Source: Cordia subcordata
Taxonomy: Eukaryota > Streptophyta > Magnoliopsida > Boraginales > Cordiaceae
NCBI GenBank assembly: GCA_028554755.1
Contig: JAPTOF010000004.1
Span: 17,850,001 to 17,914,000, forward strand
DNA: 64,000 nucleotides
Reading direction: 5' to 3'
This document shows, one piece after another, positions 53,502 to 64,000 of the stretch. The position numbers and the translations under genes were made by a program. Positions within the stretch are counted from its first letter, which is position 1. Every line of letters starts with the position of its first letter. The notes under the pieces are model-generated. The model did no database searches and was not told where the DNA came from. It worked only from the letters and a program-made list of their open reading frames with translations.

Positions 53502-54513
53502 TGTTAGTTTGGAGTGCTTTAACATGGTGGTCAAAGCTACGATTGACTCTGGGTCCTACTTGTCAATCGATTTGGTACTTGGTACCGTTACAATCCTTGT
53601 TCCGAGTAGATGAACGTGGTATATTTACTTGTCAAAAACGGATTTACGGTGAATGAGAAATTAGTAATTAAAGTTGTGTAGTTTACAAGTTTGATTGCTT
53701 AGATTGGATATGTGTAGTATGGAATTTTACATAGAAAGTTTGTGGAGCTTTTGCTCAATTTATATATAGAAGCCTTTATGAGTTGGGCCAACAAGGCATA
53801 TGGAGGGAACTATGCATAGTGGGCATTATGATAAAAACTACTCCCTGCGCCCCACCCCTGGGGCATGGCAGGGCCGGGCCGGGTCCGGGGACGTGGAGCG
53901 GAGCGGATGTCACCAGGGTTTTCACTCCGGATATATCTTTTTGGGCAAGTTCTTATTCATCAACGGGTAAACTTACAAGTCTCATATCTGAAATTTGGTT
54001 GAATGCCCGACTTTATGATTGTGCACATTGAAGAGCATTCTGGAAACGTGATTTTGAATAGTTGCTGAGAGGAGCTGTTACAAGCTGGATTAGTGAGCAT
54101 TTTCGAGAAGTCTTTATTTCCCTGGTTTTATTGCAGACCTCTCTAACTAGTATAAATAGGTCCTGTTCTTCACATAGTCAGACATAGAGAAAAAACATAG
54201 CTTATAGTTTTATTTTTCGCATATAGTTCTCGGCATACAGAGAATCGTCAGAGAAAGTTCATTTGCTATTAGTTCGACAGTTTCTTGCATTAGAGTGCTA
54301 CCGTACGCCAAAAAGGTAATAGCCGTTATATTCTGGGAGGGATACACCACACCTCTTAGCACCAATAGAGGGGGCATAAATCCCTTAAGGATATTGTTTA
54401 CGAGTCTCGGCTAAGTTTATTTTATTTTACATTCCACCATTGAATTGTAATAGTTTTTGTTTATCTATTATTATTCTACTCGTTCGCTTCTACTTTATTC
54501 TATTTTCCTAACA
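53502..54513 (+). repeat. C3 5' LTR
   Basis: 1012 bp from TGTTAGTTTGGAG to TTTCCTAACA. A short GC-rich patch (about 53845-53905, GGGCCGGGCCGGGTCCGGGG) stands out in otherwise A+T-rich DNA. TATA box TATAAATAGG at 54151-54160. Confidence 0.93.
54151..54160 (+). promoter_or_regulatory. C3 LTR TATA box
   Basis: TATAAATAGG in the 5' LTR, with the equivalent TATAAATAGG at 60272-60281 in the 3' LTR. It is followed by leader sequence with CATAGTCAGACA. Confidence 0.65.
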
Positions 54514-54693
54514 GCTTAAGGGATTTAACTATTATTTTGAATTTCTACGGGTTTGGCAAACTGTGGTATCCATTGCTTACAATTTTTAAATTTGTTTCAA
54601 ACAAAAACTAGAATTTTATCTTTTGATTAATATATTGGTTTACTAATTTCGGTTGGTTGAGTGTAGAAAATCTTATAACATTTGGTTTCAATC

Positions 54694-55807
54694 ATGTCTG
54701 GGGTTAACCAAACTCAAATTGTGAATAACGATGAAGTCCAATTTGTGGACAACACCCAAACTTGGACTGCTGGAACAAGTGTGATTGGGGTTTCCATTGC
54801 TACCCTGAATATTACAGTGACTGCTGGGAACACCCCAGCTGGAGTTCCCATGACTAGGAATGTTGGAATTACTCCAACAACTAATATGATTGTGCAAGTT
54901 CCTGGGACTGTGTAGAGATTTAGCGATTTTGGAGCCACAACTGGAATAGCTTTCGGCTTATTTGTTCAAGCCAACAATGGTGCTGGTTCAAGTAGTGGTT
55001 TTGGGGGAGCTGCAAATGTTGCAGGTCCAAGCAATGCATTTGGAGACAGGCCTGTTTTTGGGACAATCAACTATGCACCTCTACCACCACATGCAGAGAA
55101 GCCAAAAAAGTTGTCTGGGAAAGACTTCAAGACATGGTAGCTCCAAATGGAGTTTTATCTCACGACTTTGGGGCTGTTCATGTATGTCCTGCAAGACCCT
55201 CCGTCCTTAGGGGACAACCCAGATGTGCAGACGGTGGCAGTTGTGGATGCTTGGAAGCACAGCGATTTCCTTTGCAGGAATTGCATTTTGAATTGTTTAG
55301 AAACTTCCTTGTATAAAGTACATGCTAAATGTAAAACAGCTAAGCATGGATGTCATTAGAGGATAAGTATGAGCTAGAAAGTGCAAGCACGAAGAAATTC
55401 ATAATGACTAGACTTCTAGAATTCTCTATGATAGATTATATGCCAGTGATGTCACAGGTTCAAGAATACTAGTTGATTATCCAAGAGCTCCATGCTGAAG
55501 GGATGCCTCAAGTTGAACAATTCCAGGTGGCTACTTAATAGATAAATTACCCCCTGGATGGAGTGAGTTCAAAAATCACCTCAAGTGCAAGCAATAGGAG
55601 ATGAAAATGAAGAACTTAATCCTGCAGCTTAGGATTGAGGAAAAGAATCATTCAACTGGCAAATGGGGCACGCATGATGGAATGAACTCCAAGGCCCACA
55701 TGGTGGAACATAGTCCTAATCCCTACAAGAAGAGAAAGTTCACCAGTCAAGTTAATCGTGGGCTGAAGCAGAAGGCAGTTGTTAAGAAACCCAAAGCTGA
55801 CAAGAAG
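54694..55807 (+). pseudogene. C3 gag remnant
   Basis: ATG at 54694 (MSGVNQTQIVNND). The gag region is split by stops at 54913, 55137 and about 55360-55560. Matching pieces are KKLSGKDFKTW (near 55105, typical of the Copia gag domain start) and GTHDGMNSKAHMVEH...KKRKFTSQ (55670-55740). The CCHC knuckle just downstream (about 55828-55870) reads CYIYDKIGYKAKDC: the second Cys and the His are replaced by Tyr, so zinc binding is lost. Confidence 0.75.
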
Positions 55808-55867
55808 TAGTTCAATGGGACGTGTTATATCTATGACAAAATTGGTTACAAGGCAAAGGATTGCAGG

Positions 55868-56053
55868 TTGCGCAAAAGAAAGGCCCTAGCAAATTTCATG
55901 GAGGACCTAAGGGGCAACGTGTCTGATCTAAATTTTTCAGCAGTGGCGTTTGAGGTGAACATGATAAGCAACCCTAAACAATGGTTTATACACATAGGGG
56001 CAACAAGACACGTTTGTTCCGAAAGAAGGCTTTTTTACGACTTATACAGCTAA
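55868..56053 (+). pseudogene. C3 protease remnant
   Basis: WFIHIGATRHVCSERRLFYD corresponds to the Copia aspartic protease motif W-x-I/L-D-S/T-G-A-T-x-H. The catalytic Asp is replaced by His. A stop follows at 56051 and the frame continues in another phase at 56076 (GNSTTSQVASTGNVVLEM). Confidence 0.82.
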
Positions 56054-56075
56054 CTCTAGAGTTGAAGTCCTGTAC

Positions 56076-57284
56076 ATGGGGAATTCTACTACTTCACAAG
56101 TGGCAAGTACAGGCAATGTTGTTTTAGAGATGACCTCTGGTATTAAGTTAACTTCGAAAAATGTTCTGTATGTTCCTGAAATTAGAAAGAATTTGGCATC
56201 CGGCTCTCTGTTAGGTAAAGTCAGCCTTTCTATGCTTTTTAGTGCCGATAAAGTTGTAATAAAGAAAGGATACGATTTTGCGGGCAAGGGCTATCTCCAT
56301 GAGGGGATGTATAAGCTAAGTGTTAGAGCCCAAGTCCCAAATAAGAGTGTAACTACTGGGCCTTCTGGCCAAAATGAAATGAATAAAATCGTTCCTTCTG
56401 CTTACTTTACTAAGTTCCCTACTTTATGGCATGAACGTCTTGGACATATGAATTATGATTCCTTAAACAAACTTGTAAATATGGGTCTAATCCATGAAGT
56501 GGATTTTACTAACATGAAAAATGTGAAGTTTGTGTGGAATCGAAATTAACTAGAACATCTTTCAAATTAGTAGAAAGAGTCTCAGAATCTCTTGAATTAA
56601 TCCACACCGACATTTGTGACCTAAAATATGTGCAAACTAGAGGCGGTAAAAAGTGTTTTATAACTTTTATCTATGATTGCACAAGGTATTGTTATGTATG
56701 CTTGCTTAGATCCAAAGATGAGACTTTGGAGGCTTTTAAACAATACCAAGCTGAGCTAGAAAATAAACTAGGTAAGAAGATCAAGACTTTGAGAAGTGAT
56801 AGAGGTGGAGAATATGTATATCCCTTTGAATCTTATTGTGCTGAACAACGGATAATACACCAAACCATTACTCCTTATTCTCCACAACAAAATGGTGTTG
56901 TTGAACGCAAAAATAGAACTCTCAAAGAAATGATGAACACGTTGTTGATAAACTCAGGTTTACCTCAAAACTTGTCGAGGGAAGCGGTTTTGACTGCAAA
57001 TCATGTTTTTGAATAAAATACCCCATAAGAAACTGGAGAAGACACCATATGAATTGTGGAAAGGCAGATCGCCTTCATATAAATATTTAGGAGTATGGGG
57101 ATGTCTAGCTAAGGTAGGGGTTCCAACTCCTAAAATGGTCAAAATAGGACCAAAGATGGTTGACTGTATTTTCATTGAATATGCGCAGAACAGTGCTGCG
57201 TATAGATTTCTCGTACATAAGTTAGAAATTTTTGACATTCATGAGAATACAGTGATTGAATCTCGCAATGCTGAGTTTTTTTAG
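56076..57284 (+). pseudogene. C3 GAG-pre-integrase and integrase
   Basis: 56076-56549 ends the protease and carries the pre-integrase block LWHERLGHMNYDSLNKLVNM. The frame shifts near 56535. 56534-57016 has the integrase core: [10 protein letters not shown] (first Asp), LRSDRGGEY (second Asp) and [11 protein letters not shown] (Glu) are all intact. Another frameshift near 57000 leads to 57003-57284 with the C-terminal part (KTPYELWKGRSPSYKYLGVWGC in pieces). All three catalytic residues are kept although the frame is lost. Confidence 0.87.
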
Positions 57285-57416
57285 ACGACATTTCCATACA
57301 AAGGGTCAAAAGAACCAAATCTTTCTGGACTTGGTTCATCTAAAAAGGCTCTTGACCGTTCAGATATAGATAAAGAGGTTACAGCTGACGAACCCAAGCG
57401 TAGTAAAAGGCCGAGA

Positions 57417-58124
57417 ATGTCTACGTCTTTCAGGCCCGACTTTATAATGTTTATGTTAGAAAGTGAGCCTAGAACTTTCAAGGAAGCTATGTCTACTCCT
57501 GAGGCACCTATTTGGCAAGAGGTGGTGAATAGTGAAATTGAGTCCATCATGCACAACCATACACAAGAATTAGTGGATCTACCTCTTGTAAATAAACCTT
57601 TAGGGTGTAAATGGATTTTTAGAAGGAAGATGAACGCAGATGGCTCAATAGACAAGTATAAGGCCCGGTTGGTTATAAAAGTTATAGTTAAAACAAGGGT
57701 CTAGACTATTTTGACACATTCACTGGTAACAAGAATTATATCTATCCGTATGTTGATAGCTATTACAGCTATATATAGTTTGGAGATTCATTAAATGGAT
57801 GTAAAAATGGCTTTCTCGAATGGAGATCTAAAAGAGGAGATTTATATGAAACAACCCAAAGGGTTTGTAGTTCCAGGTCAAGAGAAAAAAGTGTGTAAGC
57901 TTGTGAAATCTCTTTACGGATTAAAACAAGCACCTAAGCAATGGCATGAGAAATTTGATCAAGTCATGCAAGCAAATGGATTCAAAATCAATAAGTGTGA
58001 CAAGTGTGTTTATTGGAAAGACACAAATCAGAATTTTATCATTGTTTGCCTTTATGTAGATGACATACTTATTATGAGAAAGAATAATGAAGCGATTATG
58101 TCTACAAAGAAGATGCTCTCCTGA
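57417..58124 (+). pseudogene. C3 reverse transcriptase
   Basis: 57417-57704 holds the N-terminal part (AMSTPEAPIWQEVVNSEI, GCKWIFRRKMNADGSIDKYK). A frameshift and stops at about 57680-57795 interrupt it. 57795-58124 has [38 protein letters not shown] and an intact VCLYVDDILIM active site. A TGA at 58122 replaces a likely Trp or Ser codon before NFEMKGMG. Confidence 0.88.
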
Positions 58125-58230
58125 AATTTTGAAATGAAAGGCATGGGTGTTGCCGATGTAATCCTAGGCATAAAATCATTAAGACACCTGAAGGTCTAGC
58201 CTTGTCTTAGTCTCATTACATTGAGAAATA

Positions 58231-59006
58231 TTGAACAAGCATAAAAACGGTGACATCGGGATTGTGAAGACTCCTTTAGATGTAAGTGTACATCTAAGGA
58301 AAAATACAGGTGAAGGGGTTTCTCAATTAGAGTATTCCCGGATCATAGGGAGTCTAATGTACATTATAAATTGTACAAGACCTGACATAGCCTGTGCTAT
58401 GAATAGGCTAAGTAGATACACTAGTAATCCAAGTCAAGAACATTGGGTTACACTAATCAGGGTCTTAAGATACTTGAGATATATCATGAAATACGTGTTG
58501 CACTATACTACTATTTCAGCTATGTTAAAAGGATATAATGATGTAAATTGGATATTTGACATGAAAGACTCAAGATCCACAAGTACAAGTGGATGCGTCT
58601 TACCTTAGCAAGAGCAACTGCGTCATGGAAATTCTCTAAGCAGACATGTATAGCCAGATCCACTATGGAGTCTGAATTTATAGCTTTAGATAGAGCTGGA
58701 GAAGAAGAAGAATTGCTTCGATAATTCTTAGAAGATGTTCCATGTTGGCCAAAGCCTGTAGTTGCTGTTAGCATTCACTGTGATAGTCAATCAGCGATTG
58801 GCAGGACACAGAATGTCATGTATAATGGTAAGTCTAGGCATATACGCCGAAGACATCACACCATTAAGCAGTTACTCTCTAATAGGGTTATCACTTCGGA
58901 CTATGTAAAGTCTAAGGATAACATTGCGAATTTGCTTACCAAAGGTGTAAATAAAGATCAAGTTCTCAAGTTGTCGAGTGGAATGGGTCTTAAGCCCATA
59001 GAGTAA
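58231..59006 (+). pseudogene. C3 RT connection and RNase H
   Basis: 58231-58608 has KTPLDVSVHLRKNTGEGVSQ, YSRIIGSLMYIINCTRPDIA and SRYTSNPSQEHW. RNase H continues in other frames: [18 protein letters not shown] (about 58650-58710), IHCDSQSAIG (about 58770) and 58818-59006 (MYNGKSRHIRRRHHTIKQLL, DYVKSKDNIANLLTKGV). A TAG at 58606 and a TAA at 58721 are the main breaks. Confidence 0.85.
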
Positions 59007-59577
59007 CTAAAGGGTCATCATAATTGTCAGCCCTACCTTGCTAATAGGAGATCCCTGAATCTTGGTTCAAAGGGGAAACTAGATTATGTATGACTCTATT
59101 CGAGCAATATGGGGGCATAAATCTCCTTTACCCATTCTTATGACAAGCAGACAGTGCAGTCTGTGCGATATAGGATAAGCTTAGCTCTTAATGATCTTTG
59201 TAGCAACCAAGTGGGGTATAGCAGGATACTCTTCACGAAGAATCACCTATATAAGTAAGGAGGGGTCGCTCCTAAGAGAATTGTAAGCTGAATTCTCTGA
59301 GTACTCATGAATACAGGGAGTTGTTTAGGGCCGAAATGAACAAAACTGTGAGAACTAGTAGTAAATTGAGAGATGTTGTGCGTGTGTTATTGTCTTGATT
59401 TACACTTAAGCTGAACAGTTCAAGACCATGAGTCCACTAGTTAGCAAGTATATCCGATAGCATTCACAAGGAAGGTTCAAAGACAAAAGCTACCTATCCT
59501 GAAACAGTGTCTCTCTTTGAACTCTCTCTCGCATCTGCATTTGCATATTTGCATAGTAGTCAGCTAATTTTCATTCA
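59007..59577 (+). other. C3 3' noncoding tail
   Basis: No ORF. It matches in order the C2 tail at 34990-35600 (for example GGTTCAAAGGGGAAACT, GAGTACTCATGAATAC, AGGTTCAAAG...CTACCTATCCTG), showing that C2 and C3 belong to related families. Confidence 0.75.
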
Positions 59578-59587
59578 TGAGGGGGAA
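59578..59587 (+). promoter_or_regulatory. C3 polypurine tract
   Basis: GAGGGGGAA right before the 3' LTR start TGTTAG (59588), the usual primer of plus-strand synthesis. Confidence 0.8.
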
Positions 59588-60640
59588 TGTTAGTTTGGAG
59601 TGTTTTAACATGGTGGTCAAAGCCACAATTGACTCTGGGTCCCCCTTGTCAAACCATTTGGTACTTGATACCATTACGATCTTCGTTTCGAATAGATGAA
59701 TGTGGTATATTTACTTGTCAAAAACGGATTTAAGGTGAATGAGAAATTAGTAATTAAAGTTGTGTAGTTAACAAGTTTGATTGCTTAGATTGGATATGTA
59801 TAGAATGAAATCCCACATAGAAAGTTTGTAAATTTTGCTCAATTTATATATAAAAGTCTTTATGGGTTAGGCCAATAAGGCATATGGAAGGAACTATGTA
59901 TAGTGGGCATTATGATAAAAATTACCACACTGTGTATGCGCGCATGCACGGGACGGCTGGGCCGGGTCTGGGGACGCGGTGCGGGTGTGGGTGTGGCCCA
60001 AGTTTTCACTCCGGATATATCTTTTTGGGCAACGCCTAGGTTTTCACTCTGGAAATATCTTTTTGGGCAAATTCTTATTCATCAACAGGTAAATTTACAA
60101 GTCTCGTAACTAAAATCTGGTTGAATGCCCGACTTTATGATTGTGCACATTGGAGAGCATTCTGGAAACGTGGTTTTGACTAGTTGCTGAGTAGAGCTAT
60201 TACAAGCTAGATTAGTGGGCGTTTTAGAGGAGTCTTTATTTCCCTGATTTATTGCAAACCTCTCTAAATAGTATAAATAGGTCATATTCTTCACATAGTC
60301 AGACACAGAGAAAAAACATAGCTTATAGCTTTATTTGTCGCATATAGTTCTTGGCATATAGAGAATCGTTTTGGAGAGTTCATTTGCTATTCGTTTGACA
60401 ATTTCTTGCATTGAAGTGCTATCGTACGCCAAGAAGGTAATAGCTGTTGTATCCTGGGAGGGATACACCATACCCCTTAGCACCAATAGAGGAGGCGTAA
60501 ATCCTTTAAGGATATCATTTACGAGCCTCGGTTAAGTTTATTTTATTTTACTTTACTTTCTACCACTGAATTGTAATAGTTTCCGTTTATCTATTTTTAT
60601 TCTACTCGTTCGGCTTCTACTTTATTCTATTTTCCTAACA
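59588..60640 (+). repeat. C3 3' LTR
   Basis: 1053 bp. It is longer than the 5' LTR, mainly through an imperfect tandem duplication of about 40 bp around GTTTTCACTCCGGATATATC (60003-60085), and has a differing GC-rich patch near 59940-59995. Confidence 0.92.
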
Positions 60641-60645
60641 GTATG

Positions 60646-61454
60646 CACTGCAAGGTTAAAGTCTTTGCCCACTTCTGCGACAGCTATAGGTAACAACTAT
60701 TAACTTTCGTTCACTATCAATTTGACTCTACTTCTCACCTTTGGACACGCATTTACATCTCTGTCTATATGTGTGTAAGCGTGTCTGAGATTTTATGATC
60801 TCTAGTGATCTAACCAAAAAGGAGAAAGACGAGAAAGAGTGTGGTATTCATGGCATTCAAAAAGGAGAAACACAAAATGAAGGAGTGATGTTCATGAGAT
60901 TAAAATATTGTATTGGTAGCAGAGAAGGTTAAACAATCACACTACGGTCTAAAAATAATTGTCAAAAATCTTTTAGCATGCAGCAGTTAAGCCTATTCCT
61001 CTTAATTGAGATGTTCAAATCTTTTTATAATTTTATGGGATTTCTAGGTGTCATATAGTTGGTATAGACGGCTATGGTCCAGATACCATCTTACTGTTAG
61101 CTGTGTTTATCAATGCTACTGGAATGTGGGTATGTGTTTATCAATGCTACTGGAATGTGGGTATCCATGTTAAGGATATAATTGAAGCAACCTTATGAGA
61201 CTCCTTTGTTGCTTTAACATATTTGTGGTTTTTAATTATTTTTCTCTGCTTGTTCAAAGGTTACTATTGACTCTTTTAATGGACAACATACAACCTGCTT
61301 TTCATTGTTTGCTTAATTACCGGATGGCATTGAAGAATGTCGTCAACTATGTGGGGGACATGGCTATCTTTGTACTAGTGGACTTCCAAAATTATTTGCA
61401 GTCTATGTCCGTGCATGTACATATGAAGGAGACAACATTGTGCTTCTTCTACAG
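60646..61454 (+). pseudogene. Acyl-CoA oxidase-like fragment, part right of C3
   Basis: 60646-60689 finishes the exon interrupted by C3 (CTARLKSLPTSATA, donor GTAACA). After a 633-bp intron-like stretch, 61323-61454 is a fully open exon with DGIEECRQLCGGHGYL and YVRACTYEGDNIVLLLQ, the conserved C-terminal core of ACX1-type oxidases, ending in donor GTTTTA. The acceptor before it reads ACCG where ACAG is expected, so splicing is probably lost. No further exons follow. The last exon's lack of stops suggests the fragment is not very old. Confidence 0.85.
61102..61163. repeat. Perfect 31-bp tandem duplication
   Basis: TGTGTTTATCAATGCTACTG and the next 11 bases (61102-61132) are repeated exactly at 61133-61163, inside the intron of the acyl-CoA-oxidase-like fragment. 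The identity shows a recent event. Confidence 0.93.
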
Positions 61455-61580
61455 GTTTTAAAATATATAAATAATATTTGTGTTGTGAAATTATAAGATA
61501 TAGATGTGAAATTTCTTACAATACATACAACATAAATTATTGCTAATCAGTTGCCGAGCTAGGTCCAAGAGCTCAGTGGG

Positions 61581-61608
61581 TACACACACACACACGCACA
61601 TATATATC
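61581..61608. repeat. AC/AT microsatellite
   Basis: TACACACACACACACGCACATATATATC: about seven AC units, one interruption, then AT units. Confidence 0.9.
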
Positions 61609-62288
61609 AAAAATTAATTATAAAAATATGTACTATGTAATATAATAATTGTATCTTAATATACATACAAAATACAAATAAATATCTATCATTATTGTAA
61701 ATAGAACTATATTTTATAATTATCCTAACCTGACTGTGGATTTTGAAAATGTAAAATATTCAATTTTAAAATATTTCTTTAGATAAGTAACCAAGCAATC
61801 ATTTTTTCTTTTATTTTCCTTTTCTACCTATATTTTTTTTGTGTTTTTACTTATTTTCTTTTTTTTTCATTATGAATTTATTTTTCTAATTAAAAGTAAA
61901 ATAAAAGTATTAATACTACATTTATCACAACCATGAGGGTTACACTCGTATTATGAGAAGATGCACCTCTTTTTCATTAATCTTCCGTAGTCAAAAAATA
62001 TTAACAAAAAGGTAATGGTAATATTTTTTCAAAGAAAAAGTTAGGGATGCCTGGAGTCTACTTGGCTCCGCCTATGTTGCTAATACATGTTTCTTTTTAT
62101 TTTTGGGAGAAGTCTCTAATACATATTCTTTTGAGAAGTGTTCTAATACGCATGTTCTGTGAAGTCGTGGGTATTTGTTAATAGTGTATAGCCCGCTTTT
62201 TGGTAGAATTGAAGGGATTCCTACATTAGCGTCAAGTTTTTAACGCAATGAAGAAAGAGATTCTCGTCTTGTGCCACGAGCTTAAGTT
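61609..62288. other. A+T-rich stretch without genes
   Basis: About 680 bp, very rich in A and T. I see no gene or repeat of note in it. Confidence 0.5.
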
Positions 62289-62606
62289 TTGAATACTGGG
62301 ATTTTCAATATGATGATGATTATCTCAACAAAATTGCAAGGTGACGAAATTTACATGGCAGAAGAATCACAACATCTACTTTTTGCATCAGAATGGGATT
62401 CTTTTGAAGACATTGATCTAAGTCAAGAAAACCAAAAAAAGGCAGAGGCATACAGAAATCTTGCTCTAGGGACTGGTCACTTTGGGTTGGGCCGTCCAGG
62501 GGCTACTATTAGAAGGGTGAGGCTTTTGAATTTTGCCAATATTTGGTTGTTGATGATGAAGATTAAGATTTGCTTCAGTATTGGAGAATTTCACGTACTG
62601 AGATGA
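62289..62606 (+). pseudogene. Unrecognised coding-like stretch
   Basis: An open frame of 105 codons with less biased composition than its surroundings: MAEESQHLLFASEWDSFED, QKKAEAYRNLALGTGHFGLG and RPGATIRRV. A GTGAGG right after ATTAGAAGG (about 62516) could be a splice donor, in which case the residues after it are intronic. I do not recognise the family. Being on the same strand and close to three gene fragments, it may be a fourth captured fragment. Confidence 0.35.
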
Positions 62607-63819
62607 AAGCCCTAACGCGTTCAAGAATCTTATGGTTGTCCCTCATAGCTTTTACTTAAGAGTGTTTTTGGATGTAGGAGAGGCTTCTCATCATTACATG
62701 TCTAGAATGCTGGAAATGCATTCAATGCTAGATTAAGTAGTAGTCTATGATTTTACAACATGGTCTTGAAACTTATATGTCAATATAGTAAAACCTTAAA
62801 ATATATGAGAAGAATGAGTTCTTTAATTTAATGTCTAATTATTATTGATGATTCTTTTTTTACGATACCATATATTTGTTAATCATTTTTTAATTCATAT
62901 AAAAATGTATCTCGCTAATCCTTGGGCTCACTCCATTATTAATTGATTTTGTATGGATATAAACTCAATAAAATTATTTAGAAATAAATTGTACAAAATA
63001 TAAAACAGCATCATAGATACACAGCGTACATGGAAGACCGCACCTTATGCGGTACCCTCAAACTAGCATTTTTAGATTCTAAAATTGGTGACAAGGAGAA
63101 GCGCAATAATTAGGTACCTGGAGTATGGTTATAGCGAGTCATTGTTGGGTCATTAGTTGAAAATTTTAAGGAAAAAGGTGGAGAGTTTGAGGAATAAGAG
63201 CAGTTGCAAACAAAGCAATTATATGCGCAAGGAAGGTGGAAATCAGAGAGTGACGCTTGTCTGAGACGGGTTCGTCAGAATCATACATTACAGAAGACGG
63301 GAAGCAAAATTATTAAGCATGAGCATGAGAAGCAATTATGTTTCATGCGAGTGTGTGTCGAGCGCACTTCTGCGGCCTGTAAAGCATCACGCCCCATGCT
63401 ATCATAATATGCTGGGCGCGATGATTCTTTGTGGAAAAAAATTACACTAAAGTATCAGTTTTGCAATAATCTAATACTCTTTTGCCAAAAAAAAACCCAA
63501 AAAAAAAGGAATCTGCCGTTGTGCGTCTTAATATTCTATTCATATTCAATGTGCTATGTATTGATTATTATCTCATTTTGTTGGATCGTGAATCATATTT
63601 TAAACTCAATCCAATTTGGAAACAAAAAGATATTTTATGAGAATTTTATGCAAATCATACAACATCTAAAGTATGATACACTCAAATGTGCATGGTGCAG
63701 CCCAATAAATTTCACAATCAGACCATCAAATCAACGTAGAATTTAACAAATTCACTCTCTTCAAGCTAACAAACACAACACAATATCAGTAACACCTCCC
63801 ACTGTAAATTCTGAAATTG
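62607..63819. other. A+T-rich stretch without genes
   Basis: About 1.2 kb. Only a weak inverted repeat, ATCACGCCC (63388) and GGGCGCGAT (63414), stands out. No coding sequence is credible; the open frames at 63204-63407 and 63429-63746 have no recognisable motif. Confidence 0.45.
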
Positions 63820-63907
63820 TTCATAAATTATGAATATATCATTTATAAGTTGTGAATATATCGTTCACTAATTGTGAACATATCCTCAAGAGTTGTAAAC
63901 ATGTAAT
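63820..63907. repeat. 22-bp minisatellite, four units
   Basis: Units at 63820, 63842, 63864 and 63886, of the form TTNATAANTTGTGAATATATC. They share about two thirds or more of their bases. Each unit is also weakly palindromic (TTCATAA...TTATGAA in the first). Confidence 0.8.
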
Positions 63908-64000
63908 TTATCTTTGTTAATATATAATATAATATAAGAGTAATAGATAATTAAATTATGAACAATTAAAAATTTCAAACATAAAGTATAAAAATTATAA

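Larger units (their letters stand above)
53502..60640 (+). mobile_element. C3: near-complete Ty1/Copia retrotransposon
   Basis: Both LTRs are present (53502-54513 and 59588-60640), with TG...CA ends and the perfect TSD GTATG (53497-53501 and 60641-60645). Gag, protease, integrase, RT and RNase H follow in Copia order, each broken by stops or frameshifts. It inserted in an acyl-CoA-oxidase-like exon that was already a fragment. It is better preserved than C1 and C2 (YVDD intact, DDE intact) and is probably the youngest Copia in the window. Its coding and tail sequences resemble those of C2. Confidence 0.94.

Noticed and set aside
63388..63422. Helitron 3' hairpin (ATCACGCCC ... GGGCGCGAT)
   Set aside because: The arms are imperfect and no CTRR end followed by T was seen within about 20 bp.
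1..64000. tRNA, rRNA or snoRNA genes
   Set aside because: No cloverleaf, rRNA core or box C/D pair was found by eye. The only tRNA-like signals are the SINE boxes and the retrotransposon primer sites.

Overview
The window is plant nuclear DNA, almost certainly from an angiosperm and probably a eudicot. It is A+T-rich and about 80% of it is LTR retrotransposon. The Ty3/gypsy elements are Athila-type: the reverse transcriptase has FMDD and the primer-binding site is TGGCGCCGTTGCCGGGGA. The only host-gene material resembles plant NOP58, an IQ67-domain (IQD) protein and peroxisomal acyl-CoA oxidase, all broken. I see no intact cellular gene, no tRNA or rRNA, and nothing bacterial. The species cannot be named from the sequence.

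Layout. 1-3387: 3' part of a decayed Copia element (C1) ending in its 3' LTR. 3388-5933: old gypsy LTR-like remnants. 5934-6147 and 34226-36742: two halves of a second Copia (C2). They are split by a nested complex at 6148-34225 with a perfect 5-bp target-site duplication (TSD), GCTTC. That complex is E1 (minus strand), a non-autonomous Athila derivative. E1 is interrupted at 13379-31982 by E2 (plus strand, same family, TSD AATGG). E2 has the form LTR-internal-LTR-partial internal-LTR, and its second internal region holds a 3'-truncated autonomous Athila, E5 (20331-28880). E1's 3' LTR is itself split by a 2.5-kb inverted copy (about 6781-9246) of the E2/E1 junction region.

37424-47319: a solo Athila-like LTR (E3, minus, TSD GTGTT) containing a complete second-lineage non-autonomous element (E4, plus, 39326-47216). 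47320-49154: a tRNA-type SINE with a 15-bp TSD, a long-TIR MITE and a probable second MITE. 49240-50637: a direct tandem duplication. 50998-61454: fragments of three unrelated genes (NOP58-like, IQD-like, acyl-CoA-oxidase-like), all on the plus strand and all disabled. The last is split by a Copia element, C3 (53502-60640, TSD GTATG), with both LTRs. 61455-64000: A+T-rich DNA with one unrecognised coding-like stretch and short tandem repeats.

How the parts relate. The non-autonomous elements E1, E2 and E4 carry their own ORF set: a protein with two CCHC zinc knuckles, then a long acidic protein ending in an AIGW/AMGW motif also found near the start of the Athila RT region. They lack protease, RT and integrase. 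Their PBS, polypurine tract, LTR hairpin motifs and a conserved post-coding sequence match the autonomous Athila, so trans-mobilisation by an Athila relative is likely. The nesting order, readable from TSDs and LTR variants, is C2, then E1, then E2, then E5 and the inverted copy; E3 precedes E4; the acyl-CoA oxidase fragment precedes C3.
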